From: Cryomorphaceae bacterium
Lineage (GTDB): Bacteria > Bacteroidota > Bacteroidia > Flavobacteriales_D > Crocinitomicaceae
Assembly (NCBI GenBank): GCA_027485365.1
Contig: JAIXRD010000169.1
Coordinates: forward strand, 1 to 13,828
Length of the DNA stretch: 13,828 nt
Direction: 5' to 3'
How positions within the stretch are numbered: the stretch's first letter is position 1; each line of letters begins with the position of its first letter. The notes below the pieces were generated by a model. The model saw nothing but the letters and a program-made list of their open reading frames with translations. It did no database searches and was not told where the DNA came from. Below, one piece after another: positions 7,020 to 13,435 of the stretch. The translations under genes and the position numbers were made by a program.

Positions 7020-8108
7020 TTATAAATTCAACCCCCCTTTACGTTCTATTCGTTCTTCAGCCATTCGATTTGCGATTTGGTAGGTCGGAACCGCTTCATT
7101 TTTGGATCGTTCCAAAATCTGATAAATCGTTTGATAAATTTCTTCGGCCTTCGTGTGTGCCCAGTCTAAACTCATACCAGAAACCTCGGAAAAACAATTG
7201 ATAACTCCTCCTGCATTGATCGCATAATCCGGAGCATACAAGATTCCTTTATCCATAACTGCCACACCGTGTTTTTGCTCTTCCGCTAACTGGTTATTTG
7301 CTGCACCTGAAATAATGCTGCAAGACAAGCGAGCCAAAGTATCATCATTTATGGTAGCACCCATAGCGCATGGTGCATAAATGTCCATCGGCACATCATA
7401 TATATCACTAGGAGCAACAACTGTCGCACCATAGGTATCCGCTACGTTTCTTAAGGTAGCTTCATGAATATCCGTTATAAAAACCTTAGCGCCTTCCGAT
7501 GTTAAATGTTTTACCAAATATTGACCAACATGCCCTACGCCCTGAACAGCTACAGTCTTTCCTTCCAAGCTATCGCTCCCAAATTGCATCTTCGCACATG
7601 CTTTCATCCCCATATAAACTCCATATGCGGTTACTGGAGACGGGTCGCCACTTTTACCCGGTAAACCAACGACATAATTTGTTTCTTTGCTCACATGCAC
7701 CATATCTTCTGGAGAAATCCCCATATCTTCTGCGGTAATATATTTTCCAGATAGGCTATTAACAAACTGGCCAAACCTTCTTAACAAGGCTTCAGATTTC
7801 ATGGTACGGGAATCACCGATAATCACGGCTTTTCCTCCCCCTAAATCCAATCCGGAAATAGAGTTCTTGTAGGTCATTCCGCGGGACAAGCGCAATACAT
7901 CATTCAATGCATCCGCTTCATTGTTATACATCCACATACGCGTTCCTCCTAGTGCCGGTCCAAGTACCGTATTGTGTATTGCAATTATTGCTTTAAGTCC
8001 TGTTTTAGCATCATTACAAAAAAGCACTTGTTCGTGCCCCATTTTTGTTAGTTGAACCAAAATACCATCAACGCTCGTTGATGCTGAAATTGAGTTGGTT
8101 GTATTCAT
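7020..8108 (-). CDS. Leucine dehydrogenase (Glu/Leu/Phe/Val dehydrogenase family)
   Basis: 362 residues, the size of octameric leucine dehydrogenases. It catalyses NAD-dependent reversible oxidative deamination of branched-chain amino acids to 2-oxo acids and ammonium in the cytoplasm. The substrate-binding domain has GGTRMW (54-59), K81 in MTYKNS, the catalytic lysine K93 in LGGGKAVIIGD, and the catalytic aspartate D128 in AEDMG. These correspond to K68, K80 and D115 of the Bacillus enzyme. The Rossmann fold follows with VQGVGHVGQYL (188-198; GxGxxG) and D213 ending the next strand, favouring NAD. SGAANNQL and NAGGVIN further on are also typical. It is the first gene of the five-gene operon ending at 5112. 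Valine or phenylalanine as the best substrate cannot be excluded. Confidence 0.93.
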   Translation of the reverse strand: MNTTNSISASTSVDGILVQLTKMGHEQVLFCNDAKTGLKAIIAIHNTVLGPALGGTRMWMYNNEADALNDVLRLSRGMTYKNSISGLDLGGGKAVIIGDSRTMKSEALLRRFGQFVNSLSGKYITAEDMGISPEDMVHVSKETNYVVGLPGKSGDPSPVTAYGVYMGMKACAKMQFGSDSLEGKTVAVQGVGHVGQYLVKHLTSEGAKVFITDIHEATLRNVADTYGATVVAPSDIYDVPMDIYAPCAMGATINDDTLARLSCSIISGAANNQLAEEQKHGVAVMDKGILYAPDYAINAGGVINCFSEVSGMSLDWAHTKAEEIYQTIYQILERSKNEAVPTYQIANRMAEERIERKGGLNL

Positions 8109-8144
8109 GCCTTAAAATTGAATTAGAAACGTTTATTTAAATAG

Positions 8145-8152
8145 TACCTTTG
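8145..8152 (+). promoter_or_regulatory. -7 box of the ABC transporter promoter
   Basis: TACCTTTG fits TAnnTTTG. The predicted start is near 8158, about 30 nt before the ATG at 8189. The -33 position holds only TTA (8123-8125, spacing 19). Two 8-bp palindromes, AAACGTTT (8127-8134) and ATTTAAAT (8135-8142), lie side by side just upstream and could be binding sites or chance. Confidence 0.6.
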
Positions 8153-8167
8153 TACCAGTTTCGACGG

Positions 8168-8175
8168 CAAAAATA
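8168..8175 (-). promoter_or_regulatory. -7 box of the leucine dehydrogenase operon promoter
   Basis: TATTTTTG on the minus strand fits the Bacteroidota TAnnTTTG element. The predicted start is near 8162, giving a leader of about 55 nt. No good -33 TTG is found at the standard spacing. It faces the promoter of the divergent ABC gene. Confidence 0.5.
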
Positions 8176-8188
8176 GAAAATAAATCCC

Positions 8189-9940
8189 ATGAAGTCTCTA
8201 CGGAGTTTGAACAAATATTTTATCACCTACAAATGGCGATTCTTATTAGGAATCATCTTTACGGTCATTAGTAATTACTTTGCAGTTAAAATGCCTAAGT
8301 ATGTGCAAGTTTCAATCGACGGCTTGCAAAAAACCGGCGTAAGCACCCAATTAAACGATGCGCTGTGGTTGTCCTTAAAGATTGGAGGACTGTATTTATT
8401 ACTATCTGCTACTAAAGGTTTTTTTCTGTTCTTGATGCGTCAAACCATCATTGTTATGTCACGCTGGATTGAATTCGATTTAAAACAATCCATTTACAGG
8501 CATTATCAAACCTTAGACACCGATTTTTATAAACGAAATCGCATTGGCGACTTAATGAACCGAATCTCGGAAGACGTAGGTCAAGTACGCATGTATCTTG
8601 GCCCAGGTGTCATGTATACCATTAACCTGCTGGTTCTTACTATTTTCAGCTTATATCAAATGGCACAAATCAGTGGAAAACTCACACTGTTCGCACTTAT
8701 CCCATTACCATTCATGTCCTTAATCATATATAAAGTATCCAATAAAATCAACAAGGCAAGTAAAAGTGTACAAGAAGAGCAATCCCATATATCAACCCTC
8801 GCACAAGAAACTTTTTCCGGCATTCGCTTAATTAAAGCCTACAGCCAGTTTGGTCCAAGCAGTGACCGAATGGAGCGTGCAGCGAATTCATACCGAGAAA
8901 AAAGCATGAAACTCGTTTTAATTAACGCCTTATTTATGCCAACCATTATGTTACTTATTGGATTAAGCACCTTGCTTGTAATCTATGTTGGTGGGTTATT
9001 GACAGAAACACATCAGCTTAGCTTAGGAGGAATTGTAGCGTTCATTTTTTACGTCAACAATTTAACTTGGCCATTCGTTTCCATTGGATGGGTAACTTCC
9101 ATTATACAGCGCGCTGAGGCTTCACAACAACGCATCAATGAGTTTTTAAATACAAAGCCAAGCATAGTCAATCCAAGCGAAGAGGCCTTCGACTTACGCG
9201 GTGATATTGAGTTCAAACATGTGAGTTTTACGTATTCAAATACGGGTATAAAAGCTCTTAAAGACGTGAATTTTGTGATTAAATCCGGTCAGCATTTGGG
9301 AATCTTAGGTAAAACGGGAAGTGGAAAATCAAGCATATTGCACTTAATCGGACGACAATTTGATCCCAATGAAGGGGTTATACAAATCAACCATCAAGCG
9401 CTTAACACCATTAATTTACAGGATTACCGCTCGCAAATCGCCGTAGTTCCACAAGAAGTGTTTTTGTTTTCAGATACCATTAGAAATAATGTTGCCTTTG
9501 GAGCACATGAGCACGTTTCAGATGAGGCAATTATTAGTGCGCTTACCCGATCGCATGTTTGGCATAACATAGAAGAATTTCCGGACCGATTGGATACTCA
9601 ACTTGGCGAACTTGGAGTTAATTTAAGTGGCGGACAAAAACAACGAATCAGCATTGCCCGAGCGTTGATTAGAAATCCAAGGTTATTACTCATGGATGAT
9701 TGCCTATCTGCAGTTGACACGGAGACCGAAGAGATTATTCTGAATGAACTGCGCTTACTCCCCCAAGCCCCCAGTATTGTCATGGTAAGCCATCGAATCT
9801 CAACCTTACGGAATTGCGAACAAATCATTGTCTTGGAAGATGGAGAAATCATGGAGATGGGAAGTCCAGAAGAACTGATGAAGCTGAAAGGAGCGTACTA
9901 TGAAACTTACCTTCAACAGTTAAACGAAGATCAGGCTTAA
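8189..9940 (+). CDS. ABC exporter half-transporter (fused membrane and ATPase domains)
   Basis: 583 residues, standard for a type IV (MsbA/BmrA-like) exporter half. Residues 1-315 hold the six-helix membrane domain (hydrophobic segments near 18-32, 60-83, 140-156, 165-181, 245-268 and 278-300). The nucleotide-binding domain follows: Walker A GKTGSGKSS (374-382), Q-loop Q422, signature LSGGQ (479-483), Walker B LLLMDD (499-504) and switch histidine H535 (MVSHR). The residue after the Walker B aspartate is D504, where a catalytic glutamate is usual. That change is known from one half of heterodimeric exporters (TM287/YheI type), but no partner gene is next to it. The substrate cannot be told; drug or lipid export is typical. 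The gene is divergent from leucine dehydrogenase and is followed after 4 nt by a phosphoesterase gene. Confidence 0.93.
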   Translation: MKSLRSLNKYFITYKWRFLLGIIFTVISNYFAVKMPKYVQVSIDGLQKTGVSTQLNDALWLSLKIGGLYLLLSATKGFFLFLMRQTIIVMSRWIEFDLKQSIYRHYQTLDTDFYKRNRIGDLMNRISEDVGQVRMYLGPGVMYTINLLVLTIFSLYQMAQISGKLTLFALIPLPFMSLIIYKVSNKINKASKSVQEEQSHISTLAQETFSGIRLIKAYSQFGPSSDRMERAANSYREKSMKLVLINALFMPTIMLLIGLSTLLVIYVGGLLTETHQLSLGGIVAFIFYVNNLTWPFVSIGWVTSIIQRAEASQQRINEFLNTKPSIVNPSEEAFDLRGDIEFKHVSFTYSNTGIKALKDVNFVIKSGQHLGILGKTGSGKSSILHLIGRQFDPNEGVIQINHQALNTINLQDYRSQIAVVPQEVFLFSDTIRNNVAFGAHEHVSDEAIISALTRSHVWHNIEEFPDRLDTQLGELGVNLSGGQKQRISIARALIRNPRLLLMDDCLSAVDTETEEIILNELRLLPQAPSIVMVSHRISTLRNCEQIIVLEDGEIMEMGSPEELMKLKGAYYETYLQQLNEDQA

Positions 9941-9944
9941 GGGA

Positions 9945-10472
9945 ATGAAACGCATTGGATTAATTTCAGATACACACGGCTATCTGGGCGCTGATGTCTG
10001 CACGTACTTAGCAGATGTTGATGAAATTTGGCACGCAGGAGACATTGGAACCTTGGCCGTATTAGATAAAATCCGAACTATGAAACCGTGCCGGGTGGTA
10101 TACGGAAATATAGATGGGGCAACACTCAGAAATGAAACGAAGGTTTTGGAAAGCTTTGAAATCGAAGGACTCAAAGTGTGCATCACACACATTGCCGGTC
10201 GTCCCGAAAAATTAGCAGATTCCATCAAAGAACTTATAACGCTAGAAAAACCAGGCCTATTCATTTGCGGGCATTCCCACATCACCTTGGTTAAATATGT
10301 TAAGGAACGGAACCTCCTATGGATGAATCCGGGCGCTTGTGGCATAAAAGGATTTCACAAGGCACGAACTTTACTTAGATTTACTATTGAAATGGGGAAA
10401 TGTAAAGACCTGGAATTGATTGAATTAAATCGTTATCCTTCCCATGAAGACAACCAAGCGCTAGCCGAATAG
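9945..10472 (+). CDS. YfcE/MJ0936-type metallophosphoesterase
   Basis: 175 residues, a small calcineurin-like phosphoesterase of the YfcE family (in vitro phosphodiesterases; natural substrates are generally unknown). All metal-binding motifs are present in order: D9-x-H11 (SDTHG), G32-D33, G54-N55 (GNID), H82 (THIAG) and the GHSH motif with H110 and H112. It starts 4 nt after the ABC exporter stop and is surely co-transcribed with it. Its last 13 codons and stop (10433-10472) overlap the 3' end of hisS on the opposite strand, and no terminator is seen between the two converging genes. Confidence 0.93.
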   Translation: MKRIGLISDTHGYLGADVCTYLADVDEIWHAGDIGTLAVLDKIRTMKPCRVVYGNIDGATLRNETKVLESFEIEGLKVCITHIAGRPEKLADSIKELITLEKPGLFICGHSHITLVKYVKERNLLWMNPGACGIKGFHKARTLLRFTIEMGKCKDLELIELNRYPSHEDNQALAE

Positions 10473-11803
10473 GCATACTGCTCGCCCGACTCCATTTGCT
10501 TAAGAATTACCATTCCTTTTTGACGTTCCTCTTCTCCGTAAAATAATACCCACTTCACTCCTTTATCGTTGGCATATTTGAGTTGTTTTTGCAACTTGGC
10601 TTGCGAAGGATAAACCTCTGCAATCTTACCCAAATCTCTTACGGCATTAGCCCAAATGGCACATTGATCCGCCTCTTCCTCCGAAAAATTCAAAAACAAT
10701 ACGTCTGGTCCACTGCTTAAATCAGCAGGGAACAAGCCAAGGGTTTCCATAATATCATAAATACGATCAGCCCCAAATGAAATTCCGACGCCTGATAAGC
10801 CTTTTACACCAAACAGTCCAGTTAAATCATCATATCTTCCACCACCGCAAATACTGCCCATCTCTACCTCATGCGCTTTCACTTCAATAATCGCTCCGGT
10901 GTAATAGTTCAAGCCACGCGCTAAGGTCACGTCTAATTCTAATTGTCCTTTTTTCAAGGGATTATCCTTGAACTTACTGTGAATATAGCCCAACTCCTCC
11001 AATCCTTTCATGCCGATTTCACTCTGCGAAAGAAACGTAGAGAGAAAAGAAATTCGCTCTTCAAAGGAACCTTTCAATTGAAACAAAGGTTTTATTGAAT
11101 CAACCAAGGACGAATCGAATCCTTTGTCCATTAACTCGTTAATAACACCGTCTTCACCGATTTTATCCAACTTATCTAAGGCTACGGTAAGTTGTATCAA
11201 TTGATCGGAAGCATTGCACACTTCTGCGATTCCACTTAACACTTTTCGATTGTTCAGTTTGATGGTAAATCCGGGTAAATTTAAGGTGCTAAGCACCTGA
11301 TCAATCACCTGAATAAGTTCCACTTCATTACGCAAGGAGTCGCTACCCACCACATCCCCATCGCATTGATAAAACTCTTGATAACGTCCATGCTGCGGAC
11401 GATCAGCTCTCCATACCGGCTGAATTTGATACCGCTTAAAGGGAAAACTAAGTTCGTTTTGATGCTGAACTACAAAGCGCGCAAAGGGTACTGTAAGGTC
11501 GTAGCGCAAGGCTTTTTCTGACAGTGAATTCGCAAACCGAGGCAGGTTATCTGAAGCAAGGGCTTCTAAATCTGCTTTGCGTACTTTTTCCCCAGAATTT
11601 AGGATGCGAAAAATCAAACGATCTCCTTCATCGCCATATTTACCCATCAAGGTAGTCGACAATTCAAAACTAGGAGTTTCAATGGGTTGATAACCGAAGC
11701 GATGAAAGGCATCGGAGATTGTCGAGAAAATCAACTTACGTTTAAGCACATCATTCGGAAGGAAATCTCTTGTACCTTTTGGAATTGCTGGTTTTTGACT
11801 CAT
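10433..11803 (-). CDS. hisS: Histidine-tRNA ligase
   Basis: 456 residues, a class II aminoacyl-tRNA synthetase that charges tRNA-His. The N-terminal PKGTRDFLP (8-16) leads into motif 1. Motif 2 is at about 122-153 (QPVWRADRPQHGRYQEF with the following QCDGD). The histidine-binding LARGLNYYTG (294-303, with the conserved R296) and GGGRYDDL (320-327) follow. Motif 3 is GVGISFGADR (338-347). The anticodon-binding domain occupies about 365-456. The ATG overlaps the stop of the upstream ppx/gppA-like gene in an ATGA (11803-11800), suggesting translational coupling. The 3' end overlaps the phosphoesterase gene by 40 bp on the other strand. Confidence 0.98.
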   Translation of the reverse strand: MSQKPAIPKGTRDFLPNDVLKRKLIFSTISDAFHRFGYQPIETPSFELSTTLMGKYGDEGDRLIFRILNSGEKVRKADLEALASDNLPRFANSLSEKALRYDLTVPFARFVVQHQNELSFPFKRYQIQPVWRADRPQHGRYQEFYQCDGDVVGSDSLRNEVELIQVIDQVLSTLNLPGFTIKLNNRKVLSGIAEVCNASDQLIQLTVALDKLDKIGEDGVINELMDKGFDSSLVDSIKPLFQLKGSFEERISFLSTFLSQSEIGMKGLEELGYIHSKFKDNPLKKGQLELDVTLARGLNYYTGAIIEVKAHEVEMGSICGGGRYDDLTGLFGVKGLSGVGISFGADRIYDIMETLGLFPADLSSGPDVLFLNFSEEEADQCAIWANAVRDLGKIAEVYPSQAKLQKQLKYANDKGVKWVLFYGEEERQKGMVILKQMESGEQYAYSASAWLSSWEG

Positions 11804-12675
11804 AGTGTTTTTTCTCGGTATAAATCTAACATCATGCCATCGGATAAGCCCATTTTCGGTACATAAATTTGATCTAGCCCAAGGGACTGCATCATGTTGA
11901 TATAGATTTCCATGGCGGGACCAATGACATCTGCACGGTCTGGTTTAATCTTGAATTGATAAATTCGCTCGTCGATACTAAGCGGCTCCAATTGCGCTCG
12001 AAGTGTTATCATTTCAGACAATTCAACCGGCGTTTTATCTTGCTTTCCAAGGACTTTATGCACGCTGTTGATGGTTCCTCCGGATCCAAATACACGGGCT
12101 GGCTTGAACGGCAATATTTCCGATGCCAACCATTCATGCACTTCATCCCAAGAATTTTTGGAAACTTTATTTTTTAAGAGTCGAACACTGCCGATTTGAA
12201 AGGACTTCGCTGCATGCACTTTGTTATCTTGAAACAAGGTGATTTCCGTACTACCCCCACCAACATCAATCAGCACGTAGTTCATTTTTAAGTCAGGGAT
12301 TAACTGAAAGGTAAGATAAACTAATTCCGCCTCTTCCTTACCTGTAATCACCTCCAGTGTGATTCCGATTTCTTTCTTTACGCGTTGAATAATTTTTTTT
12401 GCGTTGGAACTATCTCGCATGGCTGAAGTCGCCACAGCACGATAATCCGATACGCCATAAAAATCAAGATAATTCTTAAAAATTCGCATTCCTTCGATGA
12501 ATTTCTCGATTTTCTCATCGGAAATTTTTCCTTTTTCAAACACCTCCTCACCCAAGCGAACAGGCAGTCGCAAATACGCTATTTTTGAATAATGCCATAT
12601 TCCAACGGGTTTAGTGACTTCTCCCACCAAAACACGCATCGCATTAGAACCCACATCGATTGCACCAAGTTTCAT
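11800..12675 (-). CDS. ppx: Ppx/GppA-family phosphatase (exopolyphosphatase or pppGpp phosphohydrolase)
   Basis: 291 residues from the ATG at 12675-12673. An upstream in-frame ATG at 12807 would add 44 residues, but those overlap yqgE and the promoter region, and the family begins exactly at MKLGAIDVGSNAMRVLV. This is an ASKHA-fold enzyme: phosphate-1 loop AIDVGSN (5-11), ATSAMRDSSN (82-91), TGKEEAELVY (111-120, containing the candidate catalytic glutamate, E114 or E115), phosphate-2 loop IDVGGGSTE (136-144) and GSGGTIN (197-203). It is a short, single-unit form without the C-terminal HD domain of E. coli PPX. Family members split polyphosphate or convert pppGpp to ppGpp; sequence alone does not decide. 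It is coupled to hisS by a 4-nt overlap. A TACTTTTG box ends 5 nt before the ATG, so the mRNA may be leaderless. Confidence 0.92.
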   Translation of the reverse strand: MKLGAIDVGSNAMRVLVGEVTKPVGIWHYSKIAYLRLPVRLGEEVFEKGKISDEKIEKFIEGMRIFKNYLDFYGVSDYRAVATSAMRDSSNAKKIIQRVKKEIGITLEVITGKEEAELVYLTFQLIPDLKMNYVLIDVGGGSTEITLFQDNKVHAAKSFQIGSVRLLKNKVSKNSWDEVHEWLASEILPFKPARVFGSGGTINSVHKVLGKQDKTPVELSEMITLRAQLEPLSIDERIYQFKIKPDRADVIGPAMEIYINMMQSLGLDQIYVPKMGLSDGMMLDLYREKTL

Positions 12676-12680
12676 AAATA

Positions 12681-12688
12681 CAAAAGTA
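12681..12688 (-). promoter_or_regulatory. -7 box of the ppx-hisS promoter
   Basis: TACTTTTG on the minus strand matches TAnnTTTG. It is 5 nt from the ATG at 12675, so transcription would start at or within a base or two of the start codon. No clear -33 element is seen. Confidence 0.55.
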
Positions 12689-12696
12689 GAAAACCT

Positions 12697-12704
12697 TATC
12701 TTTG
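12697..12704 (+). promoter_or_regulatory. -7 box of the yqgE promoter
   Basis: TATCTTTG matches TAnnTTTG and predicts a start near 12710, about 10 nt before the GTG start of yqgE at 12720. It is only 8 bp from the opposing ppx -7 box. Confidence 0.6.
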
Positions 12705-12719
12705 TGGCGCTAAAAATCA

Positions 12720-13304
12720 GTGAAAAAGACAAGCTTAATATTCGAAAACAGTGAAGAGCCCATGTCAGGAGGCTTTTTATTATCCGATCCATTTCAAGGC
12801 GACCCATTTTTCGAGCGGTCGGTAGTGTATTTATGTCAGCATGATGCGGAAGGAACCTTTGGATTTGTGCTTAACAACCCTTTGGCCTTAAATCTACATG
12901 ACATTATTGAACGTCAAGACTTAAAAGACCATGCATTGTTTATCGGTGGACCCGTTGCAAAAAACCAACTCTTTTTCCTCCATAACCTGGGAGAAACCAT
13001 TGCAAATTCCTTGCCTTGTGGTCAGGGGATTTATTTCAGTGGAGATTTTGAATCACTCGTAGAATATTTAGATGCAAACGGATACGATGCTATTCAGCTT
13101 AAATTTTTCGTTGGATATAGCGGATGGGATGAAAATCAGCTTGAGGAAGAAATTAAAGAACACAGTTGGATTGCTGCGAATAACATACCGTTAAGCTTCG
13201 TCTTTGAAGAAAACCATCAAACCCTGTGGAAAGCGTGCATGGAACTACAAGGATCAAAATTCAAAATGATCGCCAATTTCCCAAAAAATCCGAACGAAAA
13301 TTAG
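12720..13304 (+). CDS. yqgE: YqgE/AlgH family protein (DUF179)
   Basis: 194 residues. The family fold is seen from GGFLLSDPF (17-25), through FERSVVYLCQHDAEGTFGFV (31-50) with LNNPL, IGGPV (75-79), FSGDFESL (106-113) and FVGYSGWDENQLEEE (130-144). These are all family landmarks in their usual order. It is a cytoplasmic protein of unsettled function; the AlgH name comes from alginate regulation in Pseudomonas. The start is uncertain: GTG at 12720 gives the polar N-tail common in Bacteroidota homologues and fits the promoter box at 12697-12704, while ATG at 12762 would give a shorter form beginning MSGGFLL. It lies between the divergent ppx-hisS operon and rpsA, which has its own promoter. Confidence 0.92.
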   Translation: MKKTSLIFENSEEPMSGGFLLSDPFQGDPFFERSVVYLCQHDAEGTFGFVLNNPLALNLHDIIERQDLKDHALFIGGPVAKNQLFFLHNLGETIANSLPCGQGIYFSGDFESLVEYLDANGYDAIQLKFFVGYSGWDENQLEEEIKEHSWIAANNIPLSFVFEENHQTLWKACMELQGSKFKMIANFPKNPNEN

Positions 13305-13316
13305 GCGCAGATGCGT

Positions 13317-13329
13317 AAATCTTAGATTT
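13317..13329. repeat. Inverted repeat AAATCT-T-AGATTT in the rpsA promoter
   Basis: Perfect 6-bp arms around one base, located between the -33 and -7 regions of the predicted rpsA promoter. The position suits an operator, but the sequence is short and A/T-rich, so chance is possible. Confidence 0.3.
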
Positions 13330-13335
13330 TAAGTG

Positions 13336-13343
13336 TACCTTTG
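13336..13343 (+). promoter_or_regulatory. -7 box of the rpsA promoter
   Basis: TACCTTTG, a strong match to TAnnTTTG and identical to the ABC transporter box at 8145-8152. It predicts transcription from about 13349-13350 and thus a leader of about 86 nt before rpsA. The -33 region has no clear TTG. Confidence 0.7.
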
Positions 13344-13349
13344 CACCCT

Positions 13350-13435
13350 TGAAATACGATCGACGTTCGGAATTCGATCAATTATTTAACCCTTTCAATG
13401 GCCGAACACATTGAAATACAAACATTTACAGCCAC
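13350..13435 (+). promoter_or_regulatory. Structured 5' leader of rpsA, candidate autoregulatory RNA element
   Basis: Two hairpins can be drawn. Hairpin 1 pairs GATCGA (13358-13363) with TCGATC (13374-13379) around a 10-nt loop that contains GTTCGG (13365-13370). Hairpin 2 pairs TTTCAATG (13393-13400) with CATTGAAA (13409-13416) around an 8-nt loop that contains CCGAAC (13402-13407). The two loop hexamers are exact reverse complements, so the loops could kiss. S1 is known in E. coli to repress its own mRNA through leader structure; a role of that kind here is inference. The rpsA start codon lies 19 nt after hairpin 2 with no SD sequence. Confidence 0.5.

Noticed and set aside
9980..10345. 121-codon minus-strand frame inside the phosphoesterase gene
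   Set aside because: The plus-strand gene has every metal-binding motif of its family; the antisense frame shows no coding signature or upstream signals.
1..12675. Functional pairing of rel (left edge) with the Ppx/GppA phosphatase as a local alarmone system
   Set aside because: The genes are some 11 kb apart in separate operons, and the Ppx/GppA substrate cannot be told from sequence, so closeness alone is not evidence.
12676..12807. 44-residue N-terminal extension of the Ppx/GppA reading frame
   Set aside because: It overlaps the 5' end of yqgE and both promoter boxes, and family homology starts exactly at the ATG at 12675.
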